Of a stretch of DNA of 64,000 bases, positions 1-8,689 are shown piece by piece (the stretch's first letter is position 1; every line of letters starts with the position of its first letter). The stretch comes from Yinghuangia soli. Lineage in GTDB: Bacteria; Actinomycetota; Actinomycetes; Streptomycetales; Streptomycetaceae. Position numbers and translations under genes: made by a program. Location: positions 32,922 through 96,921 of the forward strand of contig NZ_JAKFHA010000016.1 of assembly GCF_021502675.1 (NCBI RefSeq). Reading direction: 5' to 3'. The notes under the pieces are model-generated. The model made no database searches and was not told the DNA's origin. It saw nothing but the letters and a program-made list of their open reading frames with translations.

Positions 1-5
1 TGCGA

Positions 6-680
6 TTGGCCGGTTGGGTCCTCCGGGGCTTGGGGGGGGTGGGGGCCGCCAAGGGCGGCCGCAGACTCCAGCAGGCGGCCCGCGAGGCGGACCGGCGCGA
101 CGCTGCGGGCGGCCCGGCCGCCGGGCCCTCGTTCGCCAAGGCCGGCGAAGGCGCCGCGGACGACGTCGACACCAAGCTGACGACCGCTCAGGCCGCGCTC
201 CTGGTCCGCTACATCGCGGGCAAGCTGGTCCTCGGCCGGCTCGAGTTCATCTTCCTGCTGAAGTACGTGCTGCTCGTCTTCGGCGTGCTGCTCCTGTTCG
301 GCGGGGTCACCATCCCGCTCGGCGTCGCCCTGCTGGTGCTCTTCGTCATCGCCGTCGTCATCCAGTGGGCGATATCACGCACGGTCGGCCGTCTGGCCGG
401 CTTCAAGCGCCTCGACGGCGCCGAGGACGCGCTCATGGACGCCACCACCGTGTGGTGGCCCAACCTCAAGCGCGAACTCGCCCGCGTCGGACTGCCGTCC
501 CGGCCCTGGACGCTGCTCAAGATCGGAGCCGCGTACGCAGCCCGGCGGCTGCCCGCCGACCAGGAGCGCGCCCTGCGCGACATCCGATGGCGCGGCGCGG
601 TCCTGCCCCGCGACCAGTGGGCGCGCGCCCGGCAGGCACTGGCCAGGGGTGCGGCACGCGGAGGGCGCAGCGCCACGTAG
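6..680 (+). CDS. Membrane protein of unknown function, possibly 5'-truncated by the window edge
   Basis: The frame is open to the left edge, so the TTG at base 6 may not be the true start and the gene may begin outside the window. The visible product is about 224 residues. It has a basic, Ala/Gly-rich N-terminus, then a hydrophobic stretch around residues 80-125 that looks like two closely spaced membrane helices, and an Arg-rich cytoplasmic C-terminus. I see no catalytic motif and do not recognise the family. A 137-base gap separates it from the ABC exporter genes, so co-transcription is possible but not shown. Confidence 0.6.
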   Translation: MAGWVLRGLGGVGAAKGGRRLQQAAREADRRDAAGGPAAGPSFAKAGEGAADDVDTKLTTAQAALLVRYIAGKLVLGRLEFIFLLKYVLLVFGVLLLFGGVTIPLGVALLVLFVIAVVIQWAISRTVGRLAGFKRLDGAEDALMDATTVWWPNLKRELARVGLPSRPWTLLKIGAAYAARRLPADQERALRDIRWRGAVLPRDQWARARQALARGAARGGRSAT

Positions 681-817
681 AGTTTTGGGTCGGCGGACTC
701 TGCCCCCGCCGGGACGGCGGAGTCCGGACCGGACCGGCAGCATCCACACGTCACACGTCACCCTGGCGGAGCCGCAGCAGCGGCCGCACGGGCGGGAGAG
801 GCCAGGAGAGGCACAGC

Positions 818-1861
818 GTGGCCATGCTCGGCGCAGCCTTCACCAAGGGCGGGGGAGCCGCGGCCCCGGAACCGGGAGCCGCCCGCGGCCCCGCCGATTC
901 GTGCTACCGGGTCGCCGGCCTGACCAAGACGTACCGCACCGGCCGCCGCACGGCCCGCACCACCGTGCACGCCAACGTGGACATCGACCTGGACATCCGG
1001 CGCGGCGAGATCTTCGGCCTGCTCGGCCCCAACGGCGCCGGCAAGTCCACCCTGGTCCGCCAGCTCACCGGCCTGCTGCGGCCGGACGCGGGCTCCGTCG
1101 ACCTGCTCGGGTACGACGTCGTGCGGCGCCCCGACGTGGCCCCGCGGCTGGTCGCCTACCTCGGCCAGGAGGCCGGCGCCCTCGACGAACTGACCGTCGC
1201 GCTGGCCATCGAGACCACTGCCCGGCTGCGCGCGCTGAGCCCGGAGGCGGCCCGCGCGGCGCGCTCCGCGGTGGTCGCCGAACTGGGCCTGACCGACCTC
1301 GCCGAGCGGCCGCTCAAGAGGCTCTCCGGCGGCCAGCGGCGGCTCGCCTGCGTGGCCACCGCCCTGGTCGGCGACCGGCCGGTCCTCGTCCTGGACGAGC
1401 CGACCACCGGCATGGACCCGGTGGCCCGCCGCGCCGTCTGGGCGGCCATCGACCGGCGCCGCGCCGAGCACGGCACCACCGTGCTGCTCGTCACGCACAA
1501 CGTCATCGAGGCCGAGACCGTCCTCGACCGCGTCGCGGTGCTCGACGAAGGCCGCGTCATCGCCTGCGACACGCCCGGCGGGCTCAAGGCCGCGGTCGGC
1601 GACGAGGTCCGCCTCGAACTCGTGTGGCGCGGCGAACCGCCGCTCGACGACCCGGCGGTCGCCCGGCTGGCCCGCGACGCGGTGCGCATCGGGCGCCGCT
1701 GGACCACCCGCATGGACCCGGCCACCGCCCGCGAACTGCTGGCCGCGGTCACCTCGGGCCCGGCGTTCGCCGTACTGGACGACTTCACGCTGTCGACGCC
1801 GAGCCTGGAGGACGCGTACCTCGCCCTCGGCGGACGGCACGAAGGGCTGGTCAAGGGATGA
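818..1861 (+). CDS. ABC exporter ATP-binding protein
   Basis: ATPase subunit of an ABC-2-type exporter, about 347 residues. Visible motifs are Walker A (GPNGAGKST, near residue 70), the signature LSGGQ (near 169), Walker B (VLVLDE, near 189) and an H-loop histidine in VTHN. The first 30 residues precede the nucleotide-binding domain. The last 80 residues form the C-terminal extension common in drug- or polyketide-export ATPases of the DrrA/CcmA type. The GTG start is chosen because GGAGAG lies 7 bases upstream; an in-frame ATG two codons later is possible. The stop overlaps the permease start (ATGA), so the two are co-translated. The substrate cannot be inferred. Confidence 0.9.
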   Translation: MAMLGAAFTKGGGAAAPEPGAARGPADSCYRVAGLTKTYRTGRRTARTTVHANVDIDLDIRRGEIFGLLGPNGAGKSTLVRQLTGLLRPDAGSVDLLGYDVVRRPDVAPRLVAYLGQEAGALDELTVALAIETTARLRALSPEAARAARSAVVAELGLTDLAERPLKRLSGGQRRLACVATALVGDRPVLVLDEPTTGMDPVARRAVWAAIDRRRAEHGTTVLLVTHNVIEAETVLDRVAVLDEGRVIACDTPGGLKAAVGDEVRLELVWRGEPPLDDPAVARLARDAVRIGRRWTTRMDPATARELLAAVTSGPAFAVLDDFTLSTPSLEDAYLALGGRHEGLVKG

Positions 1862-2685
1862 CCCAGGCATTGGACACCCCGCGGACGGACGCAGCCGCGC
1901 CGACCGCCCCGGACGCTCCCGGCGGCGGGGTGCCGCTCGCCCCGGCCACTCCGCTGTGGGCCGGGCTGGCCGCGGTCTACCGGGCGCAGCTGTCCCGCAC
2001 CCGGGTCTCGCGCGTGCCGCTGCTGTTCGTCGCGGTCTTCCAGTCGGTCGGCATCATGATCCTGATGCGCGGCGTGGTCGACACCGGCTCGGACAGCGCC
2101 CGCGAGGCGGTCGTGGCGGGCTCCAGCGTCCTGGTCGTCGCGTTCGTCGCCCTCAACCTGCTGGCCCAGCACTTCGGCGCGCTGCGCGCCGCGAACGCCC
2201 TCGACTACTACATGACGCTGCCGGTCCGCCCGGCGGCGGTGGTGCTCGGCATGGCCGCCGCGTACGCCTCGTTCACGCTGCCCGGCACGGTCGCCACCGC
2301 GGTCATCGGCGCCCTGATGTTCCAGCTGCCGCTGGCCAACCTGTGGGCGCTGCTGCTCGTCGTCCCGCTGTCCGGAGCCGCGCTCGCGGGCGTCGGAGCG
2401 GTCTGCGGACTGCTCGCACCGCGCCAGGAACTCGCCACACTGCTGGGCCAGTTGGGCATGTCCGCGGCGCTGCTGCTGGGCATCATCCCGGTGGACCGGA
2501 TGCCGTGGATCATCGAACTGGGCCGCGACCTGCTGCCGTCCTCCTACGGGGTGGACGCCTTCATCGCGACCTACGGCACCCCCGACTGGACGGCCTTCGC
2601 GGCGAACCTCGCGGTCTGCGCCGGCGTGGGCGTGGCCATGCTCACCGTGGCGACCTGGGCCTTCCGCCGCAGCGCCCGCAACTGA
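1858..2685 (+). CDS. ABC-2 type transporter permease
   Basis: Integral membrane partner of the preceding ATPase, 275 residues. A Pro/Ala-rich N-terminal tail of about 30 residues is followed by an ABC-2 layout of about six hydrophobic segments. Examples lie near residues 53-70, 85-105, 120-145 and 165-185. The start ATG overlaps the ATPase stop, giving a two-gene operon for one half-exporter pair, which would dimerise to form the pore. Substrate unknown. Confidence 0.85.
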   Translation: MTQALDTPRTDAAAPTAPDAPGGGVPLAPATPLWAGLAAVYRAQLSRTRVSRVPLLFVAVFQSVGIMILMRGVVDTGSDSAREAVVAGSSVLVVAFVALNLLAQHFGALRAANALDYYMTLPVRPAAVVLGMAAAYASFTLPGTVATAVIGALMFQLPLANLWALLLVVPLSGAALAGVGAVCGLLAPRQELATLLGQLGMSAALLLGIIPVDRMPWIIELGRDLLPSSYGVDAFIATYGTPDWTAFAANLAVCAGVGVAMLTVATWAFRRSARN

Positions 2686-2808
2686 CCGGCGCACCGCCCC
2701 GCCGCCCGCCCGCTGCGCGGGTGTGCGGGTGCGCGGCCGGTGCGACACCTTGCCGCGTCGGCCCGTGCCGACCGGCCGACCCGACCACGATCATGGGACG
2801 CTGACCGT

Positions 2809-3765
2809 ATGACGTCGCCCTGGCACTCCGACCAGAACCCGGCCCCGGCTTCGAACCCGGGCCCGGACCCGGCCGGCCCCGGCCTGCCCGGCACCGCGTA
2901 CGGCCAGTCCGGTCCGCACGGCAGCGAGCCCGGCCAGACGCCCGGACCGATGCCCGGACCGATGCCTGGCCCGATGCCCGGCTCGGCACCCGGTTCGGCG
3001 TCCTGGGCGTTCCCGGGCCACGCCGCGCCGCGGCAGCCGGTGGACCTGTGGGCGGCCGCCAAGGGCGATGTGATCGCGGGCCTGATCGTGGTGGCGGCCT
3101 GCCTGGTCCTGGCTGCCGCGGTGGGCGCCATCTGGTACGCCGTCGCGCCGGACATCCCGCGCATCGTCGTCGACCACGTCGACTACCTGCGGCCCAGCGC
3201 CAAGCCTGAGTCGGAGTTCGCCCGGGACGGCTGGTTCGGCATCATCGGCATCTGCGCGGGCCTGCTGGTGGCCGCCGTCGCGTTCTGGAAGGGCGGCCGC
3301 AAGTACGGCATCGGCGTCGGCGCGGGCCTCGGCGTGGGCGGTCTGCTCGGCGCGTACGTCGCGTACAAGATCGGCGCGGCGCTCGGCCCCGACCACTTTG
3401 GCTCGTTCTACCTGGAGCGCGACGGCCGCATCGAGTACGACGAGCCGCTGCGCATCCAGGCCAAGGGCGTCCTCTACCTGTGGCCGATGGCGTCGCTGCT
3501 GCTCTTCATGTGCCTGACCGCCGGCTTCGGCGCCCGCGACCAGGAGCGCAAGAACCTGGGCCTGCCGCCCAAGGGGGCGTGGACGGGCGGTCAGCCGATG
3601 ATGTCCGGCACGCCGTATGGCACTCCGGGTGCCGCGCAGGCAGACCCGTACGCCCCGCCGAGCACCAACGGCGGCACGGCGTCCGGCGGCGCCGGCGAGG
3701 ACGCCGCTCCGGGCAGCGCGCAGCCGCCGTCCGCGGGGCCGGACCTCACCAAGCGCGACGACTGA
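2809..3765 (+). CDS. Proline-rich multi-pass membrane protein (DUF2567-like)
   Basis: About 318 residues. The first 75 are a flexible Pro/Gly/Ser segment containing a PGPM tetrapeptide repeat. Hydrophobic helices follow near residues 87-110, 148-168, 175-198 and 230-250, then a Pro/Gly-rich tail. Topology and genomic position resemble the DUF2567 family of streptomycetes; that assignment is from memory. The ATG at 2809 is preceded by no good ribosome-binding site. A GATCAT hexamer ends 14 bases upstream, so the untranslated leader may be very short. The gene converges with the YbaK/LON pair. Confidence 0.7.
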   Translation: MTSPWHSDQNPAPASNPGPDPAGPGLPGTAYGQSGPHGSEPGQTPGPMPGPMPGPMPGSAPGSASWAFPGHAAPRQPVDLWAAAKGDVIAGLIVVAACLVLAAAVGAIWYAVAPDIPRIVVDHVDYLRPSAKPESEFARDGWFGIIGICAGLLVAAVAFWKGGRKYGIGVGAGLGVGGLLGAYVAYKIGAALGPDHFGSFYLERDGRIEYDEPLRIQAKGVLYLWPMASLLLFMCLTAGFGARDQERKNLGLPPKGAWTGGQPMMSGTPYGTPGAAQADPYAPPSTNGGTASGGAGEDAAPGSAQPPSAGPDLTKRDD

Positions 3766-3801
3766 GCGCGGGCGCACCCGCGTACGCGCCGGGGGCGGGT
3801 C

Positions 3802-4302
3802 TCAGGCTCGGCCGATCTCCGCGGTCCCGGCGCCGGTCAGGCGGACCAAGTCGGCCGGAGCCAGCTCGATTTCCAGGCCGCGCTTGCCGGCCGACACGAA
3901 CACCGTGGGGTGCGCCAGCGCGCTCGCGTCCACCACCGTGGGGAGCCGCTTCTTCTGGCCCAGCGGGGAAATGCCCCCGACCACATAGCCGGTCACCCGC
4001 TCGGCCGCGGCCGGGTCGGCCATCGCGGCGCGCTTGCCGCCGACCGCGGCGGCCAGGGCCTTGAGGTCGAGCTTCCCCGCGACCGGGACCACGCCGACCG
4101 TGAGCGACCCGTCCACGTCCGCGAGCAGCGTCTTGAACACGCGGTCCGCGGAGACGCCGAGTGCGGCCGAGGCCTCCTCGCCGTACGACGCCGCGTCCGG
4201 GTCGTGCGTGTACGCGTGCAGCGTGAACGCGACGCCTTCGCGGGTCAGGGCGACGGTCGCCGGGGTGCCTGTGCCGCCGCGGGCGGCCTTGCTCTTCGCC
4301 AC
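3802..4302 (-). CDS. ybaK: YbaK/EbsC-type aminoacyl-tRNA deacylase (Cys-tRNA(Pro) type)
   Basis: A 166-residue protein of the YbaK/ProX trans-editing family, which hydrolyses mischarged tRNAs, typically Cys-tRNA(Pro). Family features include VFKTLL, the conserved lysine in GVVPVAGKLDLK and the GGISPLGQKKRLP loop. The GTG start is supported by AAGGG 8 bases upstream. It begins 13 bases after the stop of the LON-domain gene and is probably transcribed with it. Length is normal for a stand-alone deacylase. Which amino acid it removes cannot be told from sequence. Confidence 0.88.
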   Translation of the reverse strand: MAKSKAARGGTGTPATVALTREGVAFTLHAYTHDPDAASYGEEASAALGVSADRVFKTLLADVDGSLTVGVVPVAGKLDLKALAAAVGGKRAAMADPAAAERVTGYVVGGISPLGQKKRLPTVVDASALAHPTVFVSAGKRGLEIELAPADLVRLTGAGTAEIGRA

Positions 4303-4315
4303 GTACGGCAGCCCT

Positions 4316-4993
4316 TCAGTTCGGTTCCGTGCTTGCCCGGAGCAGCTCGACCGCGGGCAGCGCGCGCAGATGCTGCAGCAGCGCGTTCTCGCGGCGCAGC
4401 AGCGACAACTCCTCGCGCAGCCGGACGGTGCCGTCGCGCGCCACCAACAGGCCCTGCTTGTCCGGCAGATCCAGCACGACCGCGGCCGCGACCAGGTACG
4501 ACAGCACCACCGGGTCGTCCGGCAGCTCGGGCATCTCGATCGGGCTGCGGCCCTGCGCACCGAGGAGCCGGCGCTGGTACTCCGCGAACGCCTGCGTGAC
4601 GGCGAGTGCGAGGACGGCCGCGTCGTCGCCCTTCGGCTCGTCCAGGTACTCGACCTCGCCGACCAGGTACGGGCCGGTGCTGTCGACCGACAGCAGCCGG
4701 AAGCGCTGCGCGCCGGTGGCCACGATGTCGAACCGGCCGTCCGCGTGCGGCCGGATCGAGGCGACCTCGGCGGTGCAGCCCAGCGGGAACACCGCGTCCA
4801 CGGCGTCGACCGGCAGGTCGCCGACCTCCTGGCCGGCGCGCAGGGCCACGACTCCGAAGCGCCGTTCGTCCTCGGGCAGCGCGATGAGGTCGCGGGCAAG
4901 GCGCCGGTACCGCTCCTCGAAGATGTTCAAGGGCAGCACAAGACCCGGGTACAACACCGAGTTGAGCGGAAACAACGGGAGCCGGTCGGTCAC
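4316..4993 (-). CDS. LON peptidase substrate-binding domain protein
   Basis: A 225-residue stand-alone LON N-terminal (LAN/PUA-like) domain without the ATPase and protease domains of full Lon. It begins with the family hallmark LPLFPLNSVLYPGLVLPLNI and continues with FEERYR. A helical region forms the C-terminus. The GTG start places this hallmark right at the N-terminus as in homologues. Longer readings of the frame add 66 low-complexity residues and are rejected. It is the upstream member of a two-gene unit with ybaK. Stand-alone LON domain proteins are widespread in actinobacteria and their function is not established. Confidence 0.85.
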   Translation of the reverse strand: MTDRLPLFPLNSVLYPGLVLPLNIFEERYRRLARDLIALPEDERRFGVVALRAGQEVGDLPVDAVDAVFPLGCTAEVASIRPHADGRFDIVATGAQRFRLLSVDSTGPYLVGEVEYLDEPKGDDAAVLALAVTQAFAEYQRRLLGAQGRSPIEMPELPDDPVVLSYLVAAAVVLDLPDKQGLLVARDGTVRLREELSLLRRENALLQHLRALPAVELLRASTEPN

Positions 4994-5359
4994 GGAACCC
5001 AAGCCTAGTCCTGCACCCGGTGTCACCCCGGGGGACTTTTCCACAACCCGGGACGACGGCCGCGGCCGGGCACCGCGATCCGCCTGCCGGCGCGGGGAGA
5101 TGGCGCCGCAGTCCGGAATCGCGCGGGGCGGGCCTGCCGGGGCTGCACCGGGATCCGCGGCGACAGGTACCGGAATGTGACATCCCGTCACGTCACCTCG
5201 GCGACATCAGGGGCGGCGCGCTGGATATCTTGGGGGTCCGAAACGATCGCGGCGGCGGACCGACGGCACCGGTCCGCCCGCCTTCGCCCCCTGTCCAGTC
5301 CAGCCCGTCCGGCCCGCGCCGGACGGTCCGTCACGCGATGTCCTGGTGGTGTTTTTCCG

Positions 5360-7084
5360 ATGTCTGCCGTGGCCACCAGGCCGTCCAGCGAAGCGCACAT
5401 AGCCGAGGCCGGTTCCGCGGCCGGAGCGGCCGGGGCGGGCGGAACCGGGTCCGCGGGCAGCCGCCCGAAGACCGCGGAGAAGGCGTCCTGGCGCTGGAAG
5501 GCCGGCGCGGTGCTGGTCGCGGTGCTGACCATCGGCACGGTCTGGCTGGTGACCGGGGTCGTCGGGACCGTGTACGGCGCCGCCGACAACGGCGACGGGC
5601 CGCGGCTGACCTGCCCGTCCGGACTGCTGCCGGACACGCCCTCGCAGCGGTGGAACGGGCAGATAGGCGTCGTCCACGAGTACCAGGTCGGCGAGGGGCA
5701 GGACTGCTGGGCCGATGTGGTCTATCCCACGACGCGCCGGCTCCTGCTGAACGCCCTGGTCCCGGACACCGGGACCTTCAGTCTTCGCAAGCTCGCCGCG
5801 GTCGAGTCCTCGATGCTCGGCGTGGTCGTCGGATGCGGCGTCCTGCTCCTGCGGCGCTGGGGCCGACCGGGGATGTGCGCCCTTGCCGTGATCGGCTTTG
5901 CGGCCGTCGCCCCGGCGATGTCGCGCTTCTTCATGTCGCCGTTCTCCGAATCGGCGGGGCTGGTCGGGTCGGTCGCGCTGCTCATCGGTGCGGCGGGGCT
6001 GCTCGCCAATCCGGTGCGGGCGTACGCCGAGCGCTTCACCTCGGTCGCGCTCGTCCTGTTCGGGGCTGCGTACGGGGGACTGGCGAAGCAGGCGAACCTG
6101 CCGCTGATCGGCGTCGGCGTCGCGGTCCTGCTGTGCACCCGGCTCGTCGAACCCCGCCCCTTCCGGCCGCGCCGGGTGGCGTATTGGGCGCGGCTGGTGC
6201 TCCCGAGGCTGGTGTCGCTCGGCATGTGCGCGGCGCTGCTGGTGCCGGCGGCCCAGTGGTACAAGGCGGGGGAGACCTGGTCCCGCGAACTCAACTTCAA
6301 CGAACTCACCACCGGCGACTTCGTGCTCGGTGCGGTCGCCCTCGAAGTGCAGCGCAACGGCGGCTCCCTCGCCGACCTCGGCCTGCCCGAGTCCTTCGGG
6401 CCGCTGGTGGGCATGGAGGAGTGGCCGGACCAGGACCGCAAGGTGCAGCCCGACTGGCAGCACTACTTCAAGTTCGACATCGAGGAGACCCGGGCCCGCA
6501 CCGCCGAGTACATAGCCCGCAACCCCGAGATCGGCTACCGCCTGCTGACCACCGGGATAGCCGCGACGCAGGGCGTACGGAACAACTACCTGGCCGCGTA
6601 CGAGTTCGGGGGCGGGCCGGACAAGGGCAAGATCCGCATCACCATGGACACGCCGTACGTCGCGGTCGGCGCGGTCAACGCGGCGGGCAATGGCGCGGTC
6701 GGCTTCCTGCTGTTGAGCGGGCTGACCGTGTTGGGACCCGTGCGGTACGCGAACCAGCGCTTCCGCCGCCGCATAGGCCCGGAGCCCGGCCGGGGACACA
6801 CTCCCACGACCGGGCTCCTCCTCCTGGCCGCCGTCTCCGCGGCACTTGCGCTCACCACATGTGCGGTGGCGGTGTGGGGCGACGGGTACTACGAACTGAC
6901 CAAGCACGTATGGCTCGGCGCCTTCTTTGCGGCGGTGGCGGTGGGGCTGGCCGGGGTTGCCGGTGCCGGTCCTGTCCGGCGGCGGCTGTCCCGGATCCGC
7001 CGGAATCAGTGGAACGAGCGGAACGACCGGCCGGCCGGGGAACGACCGGGACGGCAGGACGCGCCGGACCGCGTGACGGCGTGA
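5360..7084 (+). CDS. Large multi-pass membrane protein of unknown function
   Basis: About 574 residues. The N-terminal 45 residues are Ala/Gly-rich and cytoplasmic, followed by a helix at about 48-70. An extracytoplasmic stretch of about 60 residues contains two Cys and a WNGQIG-type motif. Several helices follow in the middle (roughly 135-310), then a large soluble loop (about 310-440), and more helices at the C-terminus. The layout resembles polytopic GT-C-like glycosyltransferases of surface glycan synthesis, but I see no decisive motif. The ATG at 5360 has no clear Shine-Dalgarno. The stop codon lies inside an 8-bp tandem repeat. Confidence 0.7.
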   Translation: MSAVATRPSSEAHIAEAGSAAGAAGAGGTGSAGSRPKTAEKASWRWKAGAVLVAVLTIGTVWLVTGVVGTVYGAADNGDGPRLTCPSGLLPDTPSQRWNGQIGVVHEYQVGEGQDCWADVVYPTTRRLLLNALVPDTGTFSLRKLAAVESSMLGVVVGCGVLLLRRWGRPGMCALAVIGFAAVAPAMSRFFMSPFSESAGLVGSVALLIGAAGLLANPVRAYAERFTSVALVLFGAAYGGLAKQANLPLIGVGVAVLLCTRLVEPRPFRPRRVAYWARLVLPRLVSLGMCAALLVPAAQWYKAGETWSRELNFNELTTGDFVLGAVALEVQRNGGSLADLGLPESFGPLVGMEEWPDQDRKVQPDWQHYFKFDIEETRARTAEYIARNPEIGYRLLTTGIAATQGVRNNYLAAYEFGGGPDKGKIRITMDTPYVAVGAVNAAGNGAVGFLLLSGLTVLGPVRYANQRFRRRIGPEPGRGHTPTTGLLLLAAVSAALALTTCAVAVWGDGYYELTKHVWLGAFFAAVAVGLAGVAGAGPVRRRLSRIRRNQWNERNDRPAGERPGRQDAPDRVTA

Positions 7085-7117
7085 CGGCGTGACGGCGTGA
7101 CGGCGTGACGGCGTGAC
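7073..7117. repeat. Tandem 8-bp repeat GTGACGGC, five copies plus a partial sixth
   Basis: Five exact copies of GTGACGGC (7073-7112) followed by GTGAC. The first copy and a half encode the last residues and the TGA stop of the upstream membrane protein. The unit contains TGA, so every reading frame stops within about three units. Confidence 0.95.
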
Positions 7118-7128
7118 TATCCGGGACC

Positions 7129-7947
7129 CTACGCGGACCCGCGGAAGCGGTCCGCGTGCTGCTCCAGCCACTGCGCGAATGTCCGGGCCGGACGCCCGAG
7201 AAGCTTCTCCACCGTGGGGTCGACCGTCGCGGCCTCCGCCGGCGGATTGGCGTACCAGCCGACCACGTAGTCGGCGTCGGCGTGCGAAACTCCGTTCGCC
7301 ATAAGCCGCTCGACCGCCTGCTCGTGCGTGATGCGTACGAAGCCGATGCCGCGCCCGATCGCCTTGCCCAGCATCGCGAGCCGCTCGCTGCTCGTCAGGA
7401 GCTCGGGACCGGTCAGGTTGTAGACCTGCCCGTTGTGCCCGTCCTCCAGCAGAGCCAGCGCGGCCACCGCGCCGATGTCGCCCTCGTGGACCAGTGCGCT
7501 GGGGAAGTCGTACGGCTCGCGCACTGCCCCGTCGCTGCGGATCGACTCCGCCCAGGTCAGCGTGTTGGACATGAACTCCTGCGGCTCCAGCCGCGTCCAC
7601 TCCACGCCCGATTCCGCCACGGCCTGCTCGACCGGTCCCACGTAGCCCCCGTACAGCACGGTGATGCGCCGTACTCCCGCATCGACCGCGCGCTGCACCA
7701 ACTCCGGCCCCACCTCGGCGAGTCCCGACGTGACGGTGATGTGCAGCCGGTCCACCCCGGCCAGCGCGTCCCCCAACGCCCCCGGCTCGGCATGCGTCCC
7801 CGCGACCGGCTCCACCCCGTCCGGGAACAACCCCGCTGCTGCCCCCGGATCTCGCGTCAGCGCCCGCACATGCTCCCCGCGGCGGACCAGCTCCGCGACC
7901 ACATGCTTGCCCGTGTTCCCCGTCGCACCTGTAACCAGCGTCGTCAC
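7129..7947 (-). CDS. NmrA-like / SDR-type NAD(P)-binding oxidoreductase
   Basis: A 272-residue atypical short-chain dehydrogenase with an N-terminal Rossmann fold. The nucleotide-binding motif GATGNTG sits at residues 7-13 right after the GTG start. The classical YxxxK catalytic pair is not evident, which is usual in NmrA/NAD(P)H:quinone oxidoreductase-like proteins. The C-terminal part matches the substrate lobe of this group. The start is supported by AAAGGAG 8 bases upstream. The gene is transcribed away from the DUF2975 gene and has its own MerR-type promoter. These proteins often bind NAD(P)H as redox sensors or reduce quinones; the substrate is unknown. Confidence 0.85.
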   Translation of the reverse strand: MTTLVTGATGNTGKHVVAELVRRGEHVRALTRDPGAAAGLFPDGVEPVAGTHAEPGALGDALAGVDRLHITVTSGLAEVGPELVQRAVDAGVRRITVLYGGYVGPVEQAVAESGVEWTRLEPQEFMSNTLTWAESIRSDGAVREPYDFPSALVHEGDIGAVAALALLEDGHNGQVYNLTGPELLTSSERLAMLGKAIGRGIGFVRITHEQAVERLMANGVSHADADYVVGWYANPPAEAATVDPTVEKLLGRPARTFAQWLEQHADRFRGSA

Positions 7948-7972
7948 AGCCGAACTCCTTTCGTCTGCACCG

Positions 7973-8003
7973 ACGCTAGAAGTTGAACCGAACTTGAAGT
8001 CAA
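7973..8003 (-). promoter_or_regulatory. Candidate MerR-family-regulated promoter of the NmrA-like gene
   Basis: On the minus strand, TTGACT (-35, 8003-7998) and TAGCGT (-10, 7978-7973) are separated by 19 bases, the over-long spacer typical of MerR/SoxR-activated promoters. The spacer holds AAGTT/AACTT arms. The predicted start of transcription lies about 19 bases before the GTG codon. No MerR gene is present in the window. Confidence 0.45.
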
Positions 8004-8035
8004 CCTCTCCTGCGACCCGGTCTTCCGCAACAGCT

Positions 8036-8074
8036 CCCATATCGTTTATCGTTCGTATCGATAAACGATATGGG
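8036..8074. promoter_or_regulatory. Perfect 16-bp inverted repeat upstream of the DUF2975/HTH pair
   Basis: Two 16-base arms, 8036-8051 (CCCATATCGTTTATCG) and 8059-8074, are exact reverse complements around a 7-base spacer. The right arm ends only 6 bases before the start codon of the DUF2975 gene. The core ATCG-TTT-ATCG / CGAT-AAA-CGAT is AT-rich in a GC-rich background, as expected for an operator. The most likely ligand is the small HTH protein encoded two genes downstream. It could also fold in the mRNA and hide the start. Confidence 0.75.
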
Positions 8075-8080
8075 GGTCGC

Positions 8081-8689
8081 ATGAGCGTCGCACAGTGGCA
8101 GCGCGTGGACAGCAAGACACTTGAGATCCTGCTCGCCGCGATCGGCGTCGTCGTCCTGGTCGTAGGCATGGCCATGCCGCTGCTCGGCATAGTCGGGATC
8201 ATCGACCCGGTCATCACCAGCAGGGCCGTGCCGCTGGGCGGGGGCGGAGACGGGGCCGACATCCTCCGCCAAGGCTCGTTCGCTCTGACCGAAGGCTCCA
8301 CCGGAGAACTGAGCTTCGCCGACCCGAGCTTCAAGGAACGCGTGATGCTGGCGCTGCCGCGCTTGGTCAGCGCCGGCCTTGCACTAGCCGTGGTCTACCT
8401 ACTGCTGCGCGTCGTCCGCACCCTGAAAGCGGGCGACCCCTTCGTCCCGGCCAACGCCCGCCGCGTCACCGCGATCTCGGCTCTGGTGATCGCCTTCGGC
8501 ACCTTGGACCCCATCGTCGAGTCCCTCACCACCGGCTCCTTGATCGGGAACAGCGGGGCCCAGTACTTGATCGACACCGGAGTCACCTTCACGTGGCCCC
8601 CGATTCTGATCGGCATCCTCGTTGCCGCCCTGTCCGAGGTCTTCCGCCGCGGCACCCGCCTGCGCGCCGACGTCGAGGGCCTGGTCTGA
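8081..8689 (+). CDS. DUF2975-type membrane protein
   Basis: A 202-residue protein with four hydrophobic helices, near residues 15-42, 93-113, 123-142 and 163-182, and a charged C-terminus. It matches the DUF2975 layout. In many Gram-positive bacteria DUF2975 genes are followed by a YozG-family HTH regulator, exactly as here: the TGA stop shares one base with the ATG of the HTH gene. Function of the family is unknown. The conserved pairing suggests a membrane protein that modulates, or is controlled by, the regulator. No clear ribosome-binding site is seen apart from the G-run inside the inverted repeat. Confidence 0.8.
   Translation: MSVAQWQRVDSKTLEILLAAIGVVVLVVGMAMPLLGIVGIIDPVITSRAVPLGGGGDGADILRQGSFALTEGSTGELSFADPSFKERVMLALPRLVSAGLALAVVYLLLRVVRTLKAGDPFVPANARRVTAISALVIAFGTLDPIVESLTTGSLIGNSGAQYLIDTGVTFTWPPILIGILVAALSEVFRRGTRLRADVEGLV

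Noticed and set aside
2930-2995. Short repeats in the Pro/Gly-rich N-terminus of the DUF2567-like gene as a CRISPR-like or mobile repeat
   Set aside because: They are 12-base codon repeats encoding PGPM and are explained by protein composition.
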